DNA of 22,679 nt from an uncultured Oscillospiraceae bacterium (GCA_934565615.1 CAKTIH010000020.1:1-22679); one strand, 5' to 3'. Positions 1-7,029 are shown, counted from the first letter of the stretch. Made by a program: numbers and translations. The notes: generated by a model not told the origin, from the letters alone.

Positions 1-2
1 AT

Positions 3-173
3 GTGCGTCTGCCCGAAAAGCTTGCAGCGGAGCTTCCGGTCAAATCGGCGTCGGCTGAAAACGGCGTCGCGAGAGTTATCACGGAGCCGGTCAGCGTCGC
101 GTCCATGCACGCGTTTGCCGCAAAGCAGAGAGAGAACGGCGCGGAGATATTCTTTGCCGCCGTGGAGGAATAA
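3..173 (+). CDS. C-terminal fragment of an unrecognised protein (5' end outside the window)
   Basis: An open frame enters from the left edge and ends at a TAA just before aspartate kinase, giving the last 56 residues of a longer protein that ends in GAEIFFAAVEE. The frame is supported by its stop position: the ribosome binding site of the next gene (GGAGG at 164-168) is built into its final codons and only 2 bases separate the two genes, as is usual inside an operon. I do not recognise the family from this fragment. By context it may belong to amino-acid metabolism, since it is apparently co-transcribed with lysC and asd, but that is only inference. The ATG at position 1 is in a different frame and is not its start. 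Confidence 0.6.
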   Translation: MRLPEKLAAELPVKSASAENGVARVITEPVSVASMHAFAAKQRENGAEIFFAAVEE

Positions 174-175
174 GA

Positions 176-1486
176 ATGAAGGTTGCAAAATTCGGCGGCT
201 CGTCCGTCGCGGGAGCCGAGCAGTTCAAAAAGGTCAAGGCGATAGTCGAAGCCGACCCGGAGCGCCGGGTAGTTGTCGTCTCGGCGGCGGGCAAGAGAAA
301 TGCCGATGACCATAAGCTTACCGACCTGTTGTACCTGTGCCATGCGCACCTCAATTACGGTGTTTCGTGCAGCGATATTTTTAGTACCATTGAGCAGCGT
401 CTTACCGAGATACGCGACGAGCTTGGGCTGAGCTATGACATCGAAGCCGAACTCAAGGAGCTTGAGCGCACGCTGAGCAAGGACACGCCAGTTGACCTGC
501 TCGTGTCGCGCGGCGAGTATTTCACCTCAAGGCTAATGGCCGAGTACCTGGGCTACACCTTTGTCGACGCTGCCGACTGCGTGATTTTTTCCTTTGACGG
601 CAGCATAGACTATGAACGCAGCTATGCCCTTATTGCCGAGGCTGCGGAAAAGTACGGCAGGATAGTCATCCCCGGCTTTTACGGGCGTGTGAGCACGGGC
701 AAGATAAAGGTCATGACCCGCGGCGGCAGCGACATAACCGGCTCCCTTGCGGCAGTCGCCGTCAATGCTGATGTGTACGAAAACTGGACGGACGTCTCCG
801 GTATACTTATGGCTGATCCCCGCATCGTCGATAACCCGGAGCCTATCAAAAAGATAACCTATGCCGAGCTTCGCAAGCTTGCCTTCATGGGCGCGACAGT
901 GCTGCATGAGGAGTCCGTGCAGCCGGTGCGCGAAAAGGGGATACCCCTTAATATCAGGAACACCAACCGCCCGCAGGACCCCGGAACGATGATAGTCGGG
1001 AACATCGACCGCGAGAACAGCGACGACCGTTTCATAACCGGCATCGCGGGCAGAAAGAACTTCACGATAATCACGCTCCAGAAGCATGATATGCACACGA
1101 GCCACACGCTCCGTCAGGCGCTGGAGGTCTTTGAACGCTACCATGCGCCGATAGAGCACATTGCCCTGGGGCTGGACTCCTTTGCGCTCGTGACTTCGAG
1201 CGCCGGGCTCGGCGAGAGCATATATCAGCTCATGGGCGATCTGCAGAAGGGCTGCCACCCGGACGATATCAGCCAGCAGGACGATATCGCGCTTGTCGCG
1301 GCGGTCGGCCGCAAGATGCCGTTCAGACCCGGCACATCCGGCAAGCTGTTCAAGGCGCTCGGCGATGCGGGCGTCAACATCCGCACCATCGCTCAGGGGA
1401 CGGATGAGCTTTCAATAATCGTTGGTATAGATAATAAGGACTATGAGACGGCCATCCGCGTGCTGTATAACGGATTTGCCGGTTAA
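176..1486 (+). CDS. lysC: Aspartate kinase (aspartokinase)
   Basis: Phosphorylates L-aspartate to 4-phospho-aspartate, the committed cytoplasmic step towards lysine/diaminopimelate, threonine and methionine. The 436-residue protein begins with the family signature KFGGSS (residues 5-10). The amino-acid kinase domain covers roughly residues 1-290 and includes the stretch GRIVIPGFYG and the TRGGSDITGS segment of the nucleotide and substrate site. The C-terminal part (about 300-436) fits tandem ACT domains, the usual allosteric site for lysine or threonine; which effector acts here cannot be told. The ATG has a GGAGG 7 bases upstream. asd follows after 12 bases, so the pair is almost certainly one operon. 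Length matches the monofunctional clostridial type, with no fused homoserine dehydrogenase. Confidence 0.96.
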   Translation: MKVAKFGGSSVAGAEQFKKVKAIVEADPERRVVVVSAAGKRNADDHKLTDLLYLCHAHLNYGVSCSDIFSTIEQRLTEIRDELGLSYDIEAELKELERTLSKDTPVDLLVSRGEYFTSRLMAEYLGYTFVDAADCVIFSFDGSIDYERSYALIAEAAEKYGRIVIPGFYGRVSTGKIKVMTRGGSDITGSLAAVAVNADVYENWTDVSGILMADPRIVDNPEPIKKITYAELRKLAFMGATVLHEESVQPVREKGIPLNIRNTNRPQDPGTMIVGNIDRENSDDRFITGIAGRKNFTIITLQKHDMHTSHTLRQALEVFERYHAPIEHIALGLDSFALVTSSAGLGESIYQLMGDLQKGCHPDDISQQDDIALVAAVGRKMPFRPGTSGKLFKALGDAGVNIRTIAQGTDELSIIVGIDNKDYETAIRVLYNGFAG

Positions 1487-1498
1487 GGAGGAAATGAA

Positions 1499-2509
1499 AT
1501 GAAAAAGATCAATGTAGCGATACTCGGCGCAAGCGGCGCAGTCGGCAGAGAGATGCTGAAAATTCTTGAGGAATACGATATCCCTGTCGCAAAGCTCCTT
1601 CCGCTCGCAAGCGCGCGCAGCGCGGGCGGCTATGTGAAGTTCCACGGTGAGGACGTTCTTATCGAGGAAGCGACCGATGAGAGCTTTGCGGGAATGGACT
1701 ATGTCCTCGGCGCGGTGAAGAACGGCATGTCCAAGCGCTTTGCCCCGGCAATCGTCAAGAGAGGCGCGGTGTATATCGATAACAGCTCCGCTTTCAGGCT
1801 CGATGAAAACGTGCCGCTGGTCGTCCCCGAGATAAACGGCGCGGACGCCTTTGAAAACAAGGGGATCATCGCAAACCCGAACTGCTCCACGATCATCACC
1901 CTTATGGCTGTTGCGGGGATTGCAAAGCTTTCACCTATCAAGGCCATGATCGCAAGCACCTATCAGGCTGTTTCCGGTGCAGGTCAGGCGGGCTTCTCCG
2001 AGCTTCAGGGACAGATGGAAGCTATCGTTGCCGGCAAGCCGACCGAGCACTCCACCTTCCCGACCCAGATATGCCTGAATGTAATTCCACACATCGGCGA
2101 TGAGCTTGAAAACGGCTATACCGATGAGGAGATGAAGATGCAGAACGAGGGACGCAGAATCTTCCACCGCCCGGAGCTCAAGGTCACCTGCACCTGTGTG
2201 CGTGTGCCGGTCATGCGCTCGCACTCGATATCTGTCACGGTCAAGACTGAGCGCCGCATTGAGCTGGACGAGGCCAGAGCCGCCATTGCGGCATATCCCG
2301 GCGTGCGTCTTATCGACGATTATCAGGGACGCAATTACCCGACGCCGCTCGACACCAGCGATCAGGATCTCGTCTGGGTCGGCAGAGTACGCCGTGACCT
2401 CGTTGACGAGGACGCGATAACCCTTTGGTGCTGCGGCGACCAGATACGCAAGGGAGCTGCCGCAAACGCCGTGCAGATACTCAAGCTGCTTGCGGAAGGC
2501 AAAAAGTGA
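1499..2509 (+). CDS. asd: Aspartate-semialdehyde dehydrogenase
   Basis: Reduces 4-phospho-aspartate with NADPH to aspartate semialdehyde, using the product of the preceding kinase. The 336-residue protein starts with a Rossmann dinucleotide-binding loop GASGAVG (residues 10-16). The catalytic cysteine lies in NPNCST (Cys129), followed by the YQAVSGAGQAG segment, and the acid/base histidine is in VMRSHSIS (His242). Length and motifs are those of bacterial Asd. A strong ribosome binding site (AAGGAGG) precedes the ATG. It follows lysC in the same orientation and is followed by a probable terminator at 2533-2578, so it looks like the last gene of the amino-acid operon. Confidence 0.97.
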   Translation: MKKINVAILGASGAVGREMLKILEEYDIPVAKLLPLASARSAGGYVKFHGEDVLIEEATDESFAGMDYVLGAVKNGMSKRFAPAIVKRGAVYIDNSSAFRLDENVPLVVPEINGADAFENKGIIANPNCSTIITLMAVAGIAKLSPIKAMIASTYQAVSGAGQAGFSELQGQMEAIVAGKPTEHSTFPTQICLNVIPHIGDELENGYTDEEMKMQNEGRRIFHRPELKVTCTCVRVPVMRSHSISVTVKTERRIELDEARAAIAAYPGVRLIDDYQGRNYPTPLDTSDQDLVWVGRVRRDLVDEDAITLWCCGDQIRKGAAANAVQILKLLAEGKK

Positions 2510-2532
2510 GTTAACATAATTTGGGCAACATA

Positions 2533-2578
2533 ACACAACGATCGAGCGATTTGCTTCGCCCGGGTGTTGTGTGCTTTT
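2533..2578 (+). terminator. Probable intrinsic terminator after asd
   Basis: ACACAAC (2533-2539) pairs with GTTGTGT (2566-2572). Inside, C2543-A2549 can pair with T2556-G2562 with one A-C mismatch, leaving a six-base loop. The run CTTTT follows. It lies 23 bases after the asd stop, so it most simply ends the lysC-asd transcript. Its loop region also takes part in a second inverted repeat, listed separately. Confidence 0.65.
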
Positions 2579-2605
2579 AATAGAAGCTTTATATGCAAAT
2601 CGCTC
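2544..2605. repeat. 11-bp perfect inverted repeat with 40-base spacing
   Basis: GAGCGATTTGC at 2544-2554 is the exact reverse complement of GCAAATCGCTC at 2595-2605. The left arm lies inside the terminator hairpin at 2533-2572, so on RNA the two foldings exclude each other. On DNA the right arm lies 20 bases upstream of the -35 box of the sugar-operon promoter, so the pair could instead be binding sites for a regulator. No function is proven. Confidence 0.55.
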
Positions 2606-2625
2606 AAAATAGCAGGCGCGTTTTC

Positions 2626-2654
2626 TTGACATATACTGCACATTGCGATATCAT
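2626..2654 (+). promoter_or_regulatory. Housekeeping promoter of the lyxose isomerase operon
   Basis: A perfect -35 box TTGACA (2626-2631), a 17-base spacer and a -10 box TATCAT (2649-2654, five of six consensus). The predicted transcript start is near 2661, giving a leader of about 39 bases before the ATG at 2700, with GGAGGTG at 2688-2694 as ribosome binding site. This is the best sigma-A-type promoter in the window. Confidence 0.8.
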
Positions 2655-2699
2655 CATATACACATCAATAACTTACACAACAATTGCGGAGGTGCATAT

Positions 2700-3386
2700 A
2701 TGAAACGCAGTGAGATAAACAAGGCGCTGAAAGAGCTGGAGGCAATGTGCGCAGAGTACAAGTGCTATCTGCCGCCGTTCTGCGGCTTCACGCCGGAGCA
2801 GTGGAAGCACATCGGCCATGAGTATGACGAGGTGCGCGACTGCATGCTCGGCTGGGATATTACTGATTACGGCCTCGGTGATTTTGATAAGGTCGGCTTT
2901 TCGCTCATCACCATCAGGAACGGCAACCGCAAGATGGCGGACAAGTACCCAAAGGTGTACGCAGAGAAGCTGCTGTATTTGAGAGAGAGCCAGTATTCCC
3001 CGAACCATTTTCACTGGTACAAGACTGAGGATATAATAAACCGCGGCGGCGGCAATGTGCTGATACGTGTGTATAACTCCCTGCCGAATGAAGAGATCGA
3101 CTATGAATCGGACGTGACTGTACACACCGACGGTAGGACATACACCGTCCCAGCCGGGACGCAGATCCGTCTCACCCCGGGCGAGAGCATCCATATCCAG
3201 CAGTATCTTTACCATGATTTCACTGTCGAACCCGGCACCGGCCCTGTGCTCCTCGGCGAGGTCAGCCAGTGCAATGATGATAATACCGATAACCGCTTCA
3301 ATCCGCCGGTCGGCCGCTTTCCCGAGATCGAGGAGGACGAGCCGCCGTACAGGCTGCTGTGCAATGAATACCCGGAGGCCGAGTAA
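2700..3386 (+). CDS. D-lyxose isomerase (D-lyxose/D-mannose ketol-isomerase, cupin fold)
   Basis: Members of this cupin family interconvert D-lyxose with D-xylulose and D-mannose with D-fructose using a divalent metal. The 228-residue protein has the HFHWYKTED motif: His103, His105 and Glu110, plus His172 in YLYHDF, fit the metal ligands known for the E. coli enzyme (His, His, Glu, His). Length matches the family. The frame is open upstream to 2643, but the start at 2700 is chosen because GGAGGTG (2688-2694) lies 5 bases before it and the promoter start (about 2661) excludes the earlier ATG. It is the first gene of a three-gene operon with an aldose epimerase and a sugar kinase. Whether lyxose or mannose is the physiological substrate is open; the adjacent fructokinase favours mannose to fructose. 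Confidence 0.88.
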   Translation: MKRSEINKALKELEAMCAEYKCYLPPFCGFTPEQWKHIGHEYDEVRDCMLGWDITDYGLGDFDKVGFSLITIRNGNRKMADKYPKVYAEKLLYLRESQYSPNHFHWYKTEDIINRGGGNVLIRVYNSLPNEEIDYESDVTVHTDGRTYTVPAGTQIRLTPGESIHIQQYLYHDFTVEPGTGPVLLGEVSQCNDDNTDNRFNPPVGRFPEIEEDEPPYRLLCNEYPEAE

Positions 3387-4268
3387 ATGATAGTCACGAT
3401 ACATAACGACCAACTGACCCTGACTGCCGACACCCTCGGCGCTCAGATGCAGAGCATCACTTCCTATAAGGGCACGGAATATCTCTGGAACGGCGATGAA
3501 AGATACTGGAAGGGGCGCGCCCCGGTGCTCTTCCCGTTCGTGGCAAGGCTCAAGGACAAGACCTATACCGTGAACGGCGGCACGTATCAGATGAAGATAC
3601 ACGGCTTCGCCTCGGCCTGCGAGTTTGAGGTCGCCGAGCAGACGGAGAACAGCATTACATTTGCCCTGCGCGATAATGCGGTCACGCGCGCACAGTTCCC
3701 CTTTGCCTTCATGTTCAAGGTGAGATACGCTCTCGAGGAAAACACTATAGAGGTGACATACACCGTAGATAACCCGGCGGATGAAATGCTGCATTTCGGT
3801 CTCGGCGGGCATCCCGGCTTCAATGTCCCGCTCAAGGAAGGGACTGCTTTTGAGGATTACTATCTGCGTTTCTCCCAGCCATGCGAGCCTGACCGAGTGG
3901 GCTTCTCATCGGAACTTCTGGTGAATGGAGTCGACAAACGCTATGAGCTCGAGGACGGGCAGATCATCAGGCTTCGCCATGACCTGTTCGACCATGACGC
4001 CATAGTCCTTAAAAACATGGCGAAGAGCGTCACCATCGCCTCGGATAAGACCAAGCGCTATGTGACCGTCAGCTATCCGCAGATGCCTTATGTCGGCTTC
4101 TGGCACGCCGAGCGCAAGGCCGCGCCCTATGTCTGCGTCGAGCCGTGGGTGTCGCTGCCCGCGCGCGACGGAGTGATCGAGGACTTTGCCTGCAAGGGCG
4201 ACCTTGTACATCTCCCCGGACACGGCAGCTATAAGAACACATGGTATATTACGATAGGGGAAGAATGA
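3387..4268 (+). CDS. Aldose 1-epimerase family protein (GalM/LacX-like)
   Basis: Interconverts alpha and beta anomers of aldoses. The 293-residue protein has the family's catalytic features: His72 in KIHGFA, His142 in GLGGHPGFN (probable acid) and Glu252 in VCVEPWVSLP (probable base). Overall length and the N-terminal TLGAQMQSI and WNGDERYWKGRAPVLFPFV stretches match the LacX-type subgroup often annotated simply as aldose 1-epimerase family. No signal peptide is visible, so it acts in the cytoplasm. The ATG abuts the stop codon of the isomerase gene, and its ribosome binding site (CGGAGG) is inside that gene, implying translational coupling. In the operon it would supply the anomer used by the neighbouring isomerase; that role is inferred. 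Confidence 0.9.
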   Translation: MIVTIHNDQLTLTADTLGAQMQSITSYKGTEYLWNGDERYWKGRAPVLFPFVARLKDKTYTVNGGTYQMKIHGFASACEFEVAEQTENSITFALRDNAVTRAQFPFAFMFKVRYALEENTIEVTYTVDNPADEMLHFGLGGHPGFNVPLKEGTAFEDYYLRFSQPCEPDRVGFSSELLVNGVDKRYELEDGQIIRLRHDLFDHDAIVLKNMAKSVTIASDKTKRYVTVSYPQMPYVGFWHAERKAAPYVCVEPWVSLPARDGVIEDFACKGDLVHLPGHGSYKNTWYITIGEE

Positions 4269-4271
4269 CCT

Positions 4272-5225
4272 ATGTATGATGTTGCGGCGCTCGGCGAGCT
4301 GCTTATTGATTTTACCTGCCTGTCGACGGATGCGGACGGCTACCCGACTATGGCGGCGCACCCCGGCGGCGCGCCGGCAAATTATCTTGCCGCGCTGACG
4401 AAGTTCGGCGCAAAGACCGCCATGATCGGCAAGGTCGGTAATGACGCCTTCGGCAAACTGCTTATCAAGACCCTGAAAGGCGCGGGGATAGACACGCGCG
4501 GCATGATCGTGTCGGACGATGTTTTCACGACACTCGCGTTTGTGACGCTGGACGACAGCGGCGACCGGGAGTTTTCATTCGCGCGCAAGCCCGGAGCCGA
4601 TACGCAGCTCCGCTTTGATGAGATCGACCTCGGCGTGATATACGCTTCAAAGGTGATGCACTTCGGCACTCTGTCCATGACGAATGAACCGGCACGGGAC
4701 GCAACGTATAGGGCTGTCGAGTACGCCGCCGGGCATGGAAAGCTCATCAGCTTCGACCCTAACCTCAGAAAGCCCCTGTGGGATGACTTGGACGAGGCGA
4801 AGCGGCAGATGCTGTGGGGACTCCAACACGCTGATGTGGTCAAGATCAGCGATGAGGAGACGGAGTTTCTGTTCGGCCTTGCCCCGGAAGAAGCGGCAAA
4901 GCATATCATAGAAAGCTTCGGCGTCAGGCTCGTCTACGTAACCTGCGGGGCGGAGGGCTGCTTTTACAGGACAAAGACGGCCTTCGGTTTTGTCAAGGCA
5001 CTCAGCGGCATAGCCGTGAAGGACACGACCGGAGCGGGCGATATCTTCGGCGGCTCCGCGATGTACGGGCTATTGAAAGCAGGCGGTGTACCGGAGAAGC
5101 TGACTGCGGAGGAGCTTGAAAAAATCGTTTCCTTCGCGTGTACATCGGCGGGCCTTTCGACTACCAAGGCCGGCGGCATATCAAGCGTACCGGAGCGCAG
5201 CGAGGTCGAAGCGGCAATGAAGTGA
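4272..5225 (+). CDS. PfkB-family carbohydrate kinase, probable fructokinase
   Basis: Transfers phosphate from ATP to a sugar. The 317-residue protein opens with GELLIDF and the sugar-contacting HPGGAPANYLAALTKFG stretch, both typical of fructokinases of the ribokinase fold. It ends with the PfkB signature DTTGAGDIFGG, in which Asp257 is the catalytic base. FDPNLRKPLWDD and KISDEETEFLFG are further family landmarks. It starts 3 bases after the epimerase stop and is the last gene of the sugar operon. With an isomerase that can make fructose (from mannose) or xylulose (from lyxose) two genes upstream, a fructokinase role making fructose 6-phosphate is most likely; xylulokinase activity is less likely but not excluded. 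No transporter lies in this operon. Confidence 0.88.
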   Translation: MYDVAALGELLIDFTCLSTDADGYPTMAAHPGGAPANYLAALTKFGAKTAMIGKVGNDAFGKLLIKTLKGAGIDTRGMIVSDDVFTTLAFVTLDDSGDREFSFARKPGADTQLRFDEIDLGVIYASKVMHFGTLSMTNEPARDATYRAVEYAAGHGKLISFDPNLRKPLWDDLDEAKRQMLWGLQHADVVKISDEETEFLFGLAPEEAAKHIIESFGVRLVYVTCGAEGCFYRTKTAFGFVKALSGIAVKDTTGAGDIFGGSAMYGLLKAGGVPEKLTAEELEKIVSFACTSAGLSTTKAGGISSVPERSEVEAAMK

Positions 5226-5248
5226 TTAACGGCTGCTGACGATAAAGC

Positions 5249-5446
5249 CTAAAGCAGAATATAAAAACAAAGCACGGAAGAGGAATCACCATAGTTCCAC
5301 TTTCGTGCTTTGCTTCTGTTATACGCTTTTGCGGGGACAGGTCTGCGCGTGACCGGATTCAGCTCGCCCCAAGTGCCGCGTCGGGAATTGTCAAGCTCCC
5401 GCTTTTTCTTTTTGGAGAGCTTTTCATACGGAATGAAGTTGTTCAT
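5249..5446 (-). CDS. Small basic protein with terminator inside its ORF; candidate ribosome-rescue factor
   Basis: Encodes 65 residues, 15 of them Lys/Arg against 5 acidic, net about +10: a Lys cluster SKKKKRE (11-17), RRGTWGELNPVTRR (22-35) and KAYNRSKARKW (40-50), then a short tail ending in VLCFYILL. Start chosen from GGAGG upstream of the ATG at 5446 and an extended -10 promoter at 5476-5503. I believe similar small proteins occur in Oscillospiraceae as hypotheticals, but could not check. Oddity: an 18-bp hairpin (5268-5312) plus T run covers codons 45-62, before the TAG at 5249-5251, so terminated transcripts should lack a stop codon. ArfA and BrfA ribosome-rescue genes are built this way. 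The gene call is well supported; the function is inferred from architecture only. Confidence 0.75.
   Translation of the reverse strand: MNNFIPYEKLSKKKKRELDNSRRGTWGELNPVTRRPVPAKAYNRSKARKWNYGDSSSVLCFYILL
5263..5312 (-). terminator. Intrinsic terminator embedded in the small basic gene
   Basis: Bases 5268-5285 pair with 5295-5312 over 18 positions with one mismatch (5281/5299) and one G-T pair, around a 9-base loop. Read on the - strand, the stem is followed by TTTTT (5267-5263) then ATAT, a canonical terminator. On the + strand it is followed only by CTTCTGTT, so it is a weaker end for the sugar operon, which stops at 5225. The 5' arm encodes residues KARKWN of the small gene; the 3' arm encodes its SSSVLC tail. 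Confidence 0.85.
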
Positions 5447-5475
5447 ACTGTACCTCCAAGTTTTGATGTGTCAGT

Positions 5476-5503
5476 ATTATAGCATAAAAGAGAGAGTGTG
5501 CAA
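5476..5503 (-). promoter_or_regulatory. Extended -10 promoter of the small basic gene
   Basis: On the - strand: TATAAT (5476-5481) preceded by TGC, giving an extended -10, with TTGCAC (5498-5503) as a weak -35 at 16 bases. Predicted transcript start near 5469, leader about 23 bases with GGAGG before the ATG at 5446. It points away from sigK. Confidence 0.7.
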
Positions 5504-5584
5504 GACGGAAAGCTGACTTATTAAGGTCAGGCTGTATAGAATTAGGACATTCAGTGTCGGAATAAGCTTATCGGGGGTGATGAA

Positions 5585-6277
5585 ATGCTTGAATGCGCGT
5601 TTGTGCTTCTGATGAAAACGCTTTTGCTGATGCTGCGCCTGTCACCGGCGGACTCCTTCCCGAAGCCGCTGAGCAAGGAAGAGGAGCGCGAATATCTTGA
5701 ACGCTGGCAGGCGGGGGACATAGATGCGAGGAACACGCTCGTTGAACACAACCTGCGCCTTGTCGCGCACATAATCAAGAAGTACTATCAGAACGAGGAT
5801 ATTGACGATCTTATCTCCATAGGCACGATCGGGCTGATAAAGGGCATCAATACCTATAAACCGGATAAAGGCGTCCGCCTTGCGACTTATGCCAGCAGGT
5901 GTATCGAAAATGAGATACTGATGCACTTTCGCAGCCAGAAGAAAACCGCGGCGGATGTCAGCCTGTCGGAAGCGCTGGACGTTGACGGCGAGGGCAACGG
6001 ACTGTACCTTATGGACGTCGTGGCGCAGGACGACGATATGGCCGAGCGCGTCGGGAGTATGGAGCTGTGCAGAAGCCTCAGGGAATATATAGATAAGGTG
6101 CTCGACGAGCGCGAGGCGGAGATCATACGCCTGCGCTACGGCATCGGCGGGGGGACGCCCAAGACCCAGCGCGAGACGGCGCAGCTATGCGGGATATCCC
6201 GCTCATATGTATCGCGCATAGAAAAGAAAGCGCTTGAAAAGCTGCGCGAGGCATTGGAGGACGAGAGCGGAAAATAG
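5585..6277 (+). CDS. sigK: RNA polymerase sporulation sigma factor, SigK type
   Basis: Directs late mother-cell transcription (coat and maturation genes) in endospore formers. The 230-residue protein matches SigK: FPKPLSKEEE (about 25-34), ARNTLVEHNLRLVAHIIKKY, DLISIGTIGLIKGINTYKP and RLATYASRCIENEILMHFR form sigma region 2; DVSLSEAL leads into the linker; TQRETAQLCGISRSYVSRIEKKAL near the C terminus is the region 4 helix-turn-helix. Residues 1-24 are hydrophobic (VLLMKTLLLMLRL) and look like the pro-sequence that tethers inactive pro-SigK to membrane until cleavage. The gene is continuous, not split by a skin element. GGGGGTGA sits 4 bases before the ATG. It is flanked by a divergent small gene and a hairpin, so it seems to be its own unit. 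SigE is less likely given the short pro-sequence and the SigK-type region 2. Confidence 0.92.
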   Translation: MLECAFVLLMKTLLLMLRLSPADSFPKPLSKEEEREYLERWQAGDIDARNTLVEHNLRLVAHIIKKYYQNEDIDDLISIGTIGLIKGINTYKPDKGVRLATYASRCIENEILMHFRSQKKTAADVSLSEALDVDGEGNGLYLMDVVAQDDDMAERVGSMELCRSLREYIDKVLDEREAEIIRLRYGIGGGTPKTQRETAQLCGISRSYVSRIEKKALEKLREALEDESGK

Positions 6278-6282
6278 CACAG

Positions 6283-6316
6283 AGCCGTGTATCAGACAGA
6301 ATTTTGATACACGGCT
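6283..6316 (+). terminator. Hairpin after sigK, probable terminator
   Basis: AGCCGTGTATCA (6283-6294) and TGATACACGGCT (6305-6316) form a perfect 12-bp stem around a 10-base loop, 5 bases after the sigK stop. The following TGTCTGT is a poor T run, so termination efficiency is uncertain, but position and stem strength support the call. Confidence 0.6.
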
Positions 6317-6393
6317 TGTCTGTACAGATATATGGCATAAGATAAAAAACTCGGGCGAAAGGACCTCTGATTCTTTGACGAGCTGAAAAACTG

Positions 6394-6422
6394 TTGCCCG
6401 TTTGTACTTTCTGGTGTATAAT
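6394..6422 (+). promoter_or_regulatory. Promoter of the signal peptidase operon
   Basis: TTGCCC (6394-6399), 17-base spacer and a perfect TATAAT (6417-6422). The predicted transcript start near 6429 leaves no leader for the ATG at 6436, which argues for the next ATG at 6454. A second TATAAT at 6422-6427 could shift the start by 5 bases. Confidence 0.7.
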
Positions 6423-6453
6423 ATAATGAATCTTTATGGAAATGGAGATCGTT

Positions 6454-7029
6454 ATGAGCAGAAAGAAAAGAAAAGCACAGACCGCCGAGGTGCCGGATAT
6501 CGAAGCCTCCGGCAAGGATATGTATGACTGGGTGCAGTGCCTCATAGTGGCGCTTATAATATGCGTTGTTTTTTTCGCGTTCTTTGTGCGCATTATCGAT
6601 GTCGTCGGTACGTCGATGAACCCGACGCTCAATAATAGCGATAAGATGCTTGTCTCCGGGCTGTTCTATAAGCCGCAGGTCGGTGACGTGGTCGTGTTCA
6701 AAAAGGACGAATATAACCCCAATAAGGCTCTGGTAAAGCGCGTGATCGCCGTGGAGGGACAGGAGATCAATATAGATTTCGACAGAGGTATTGTCTATAT
6801 AAACGGCCAGCCTATTCAGGAGGACTATATCGCGGAGCTCACCAAGACCAAGGAAGATTTCATCGGCCCCAAGACTGTCCCGGAGGGCTGCGTGTTCGTG
6901 ATGGGCGATAACCGCAATATGTCCACCGACAGCAGAAAAACCGAAATAGGCATGGTCGACACACGGTTGATCCTCGGCAAGGCGTATATGGTCATATACC
7001 CGCTCTCCGAGTTCAGAGTTATAGAATGA
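6454..7029 (+). CDS. lepB: Signal peptidase I
   Basis: Membrane-anchored serine protease that removes signal peptides from exported proteins. Counting from the ATG at 6454, the 191-residue protein has a basic N terminus, one transmembrane helix (about 29-46, LIVALIICVVFFAFF), the catalytic Ser54 in GTSMNPTL and the general-base Lys95 in LVKRVIA, and the GDNRNMSTDSR box near the C terminus. This is the Gram-positive (SipS-like) size and topology with a single N-terminal anchor. The in-frame ATG at 6436 is rejected as start because the promoter leaves no leader for it, while GGAGAT at 6444-6449 is well placed for 6454. Its stop overlaps the next start (ATGA), so it heads the lepB-rbgA-rnhB-yraN operon. 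Confidence 0.93.
   Translation: MSRKKRKAQTAEVPDIEASGKDMYDWVQCLIVALIICVVFFAFFVRIIDVVGTSMNPTLNNSDKMLVSGLFYKPQVGDVVVFKKDEYNPNKALVKRVIAVEGQEINIDFDRGIVYINGQPIQEDYIAELTKTKEDFIGPKTVPEGCVFVMGDNRNMSTDSRKTEIGMVDTRLILGKAYMVIYPLSEFRVIE

Noticed and set aside
1..309. Open frame starting with ATG at position 1
   Set aside because: It overlaps lysC out of frame and is Arg/Ser-rich shadow sequence; the frame 3-173 ends properly at the lysC ribosome binding site.
5310..5516. 68-codon + strand open frame opposite the small basic gene
   Set aside because: It mirrors the - strand gene, has no ribosome binding site and crosses that gene's promoter; the - strand reading has promoter, binding site and a plausible basic composition.
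6436..6453. Upstream ATG for signal peptidase I
   Set aside because: The promoter -10 at 6417-6422 puts the transcript start at about 6429, leaving no ribosome binding site before 6436; the ATG at 6454 has GGAGAT.
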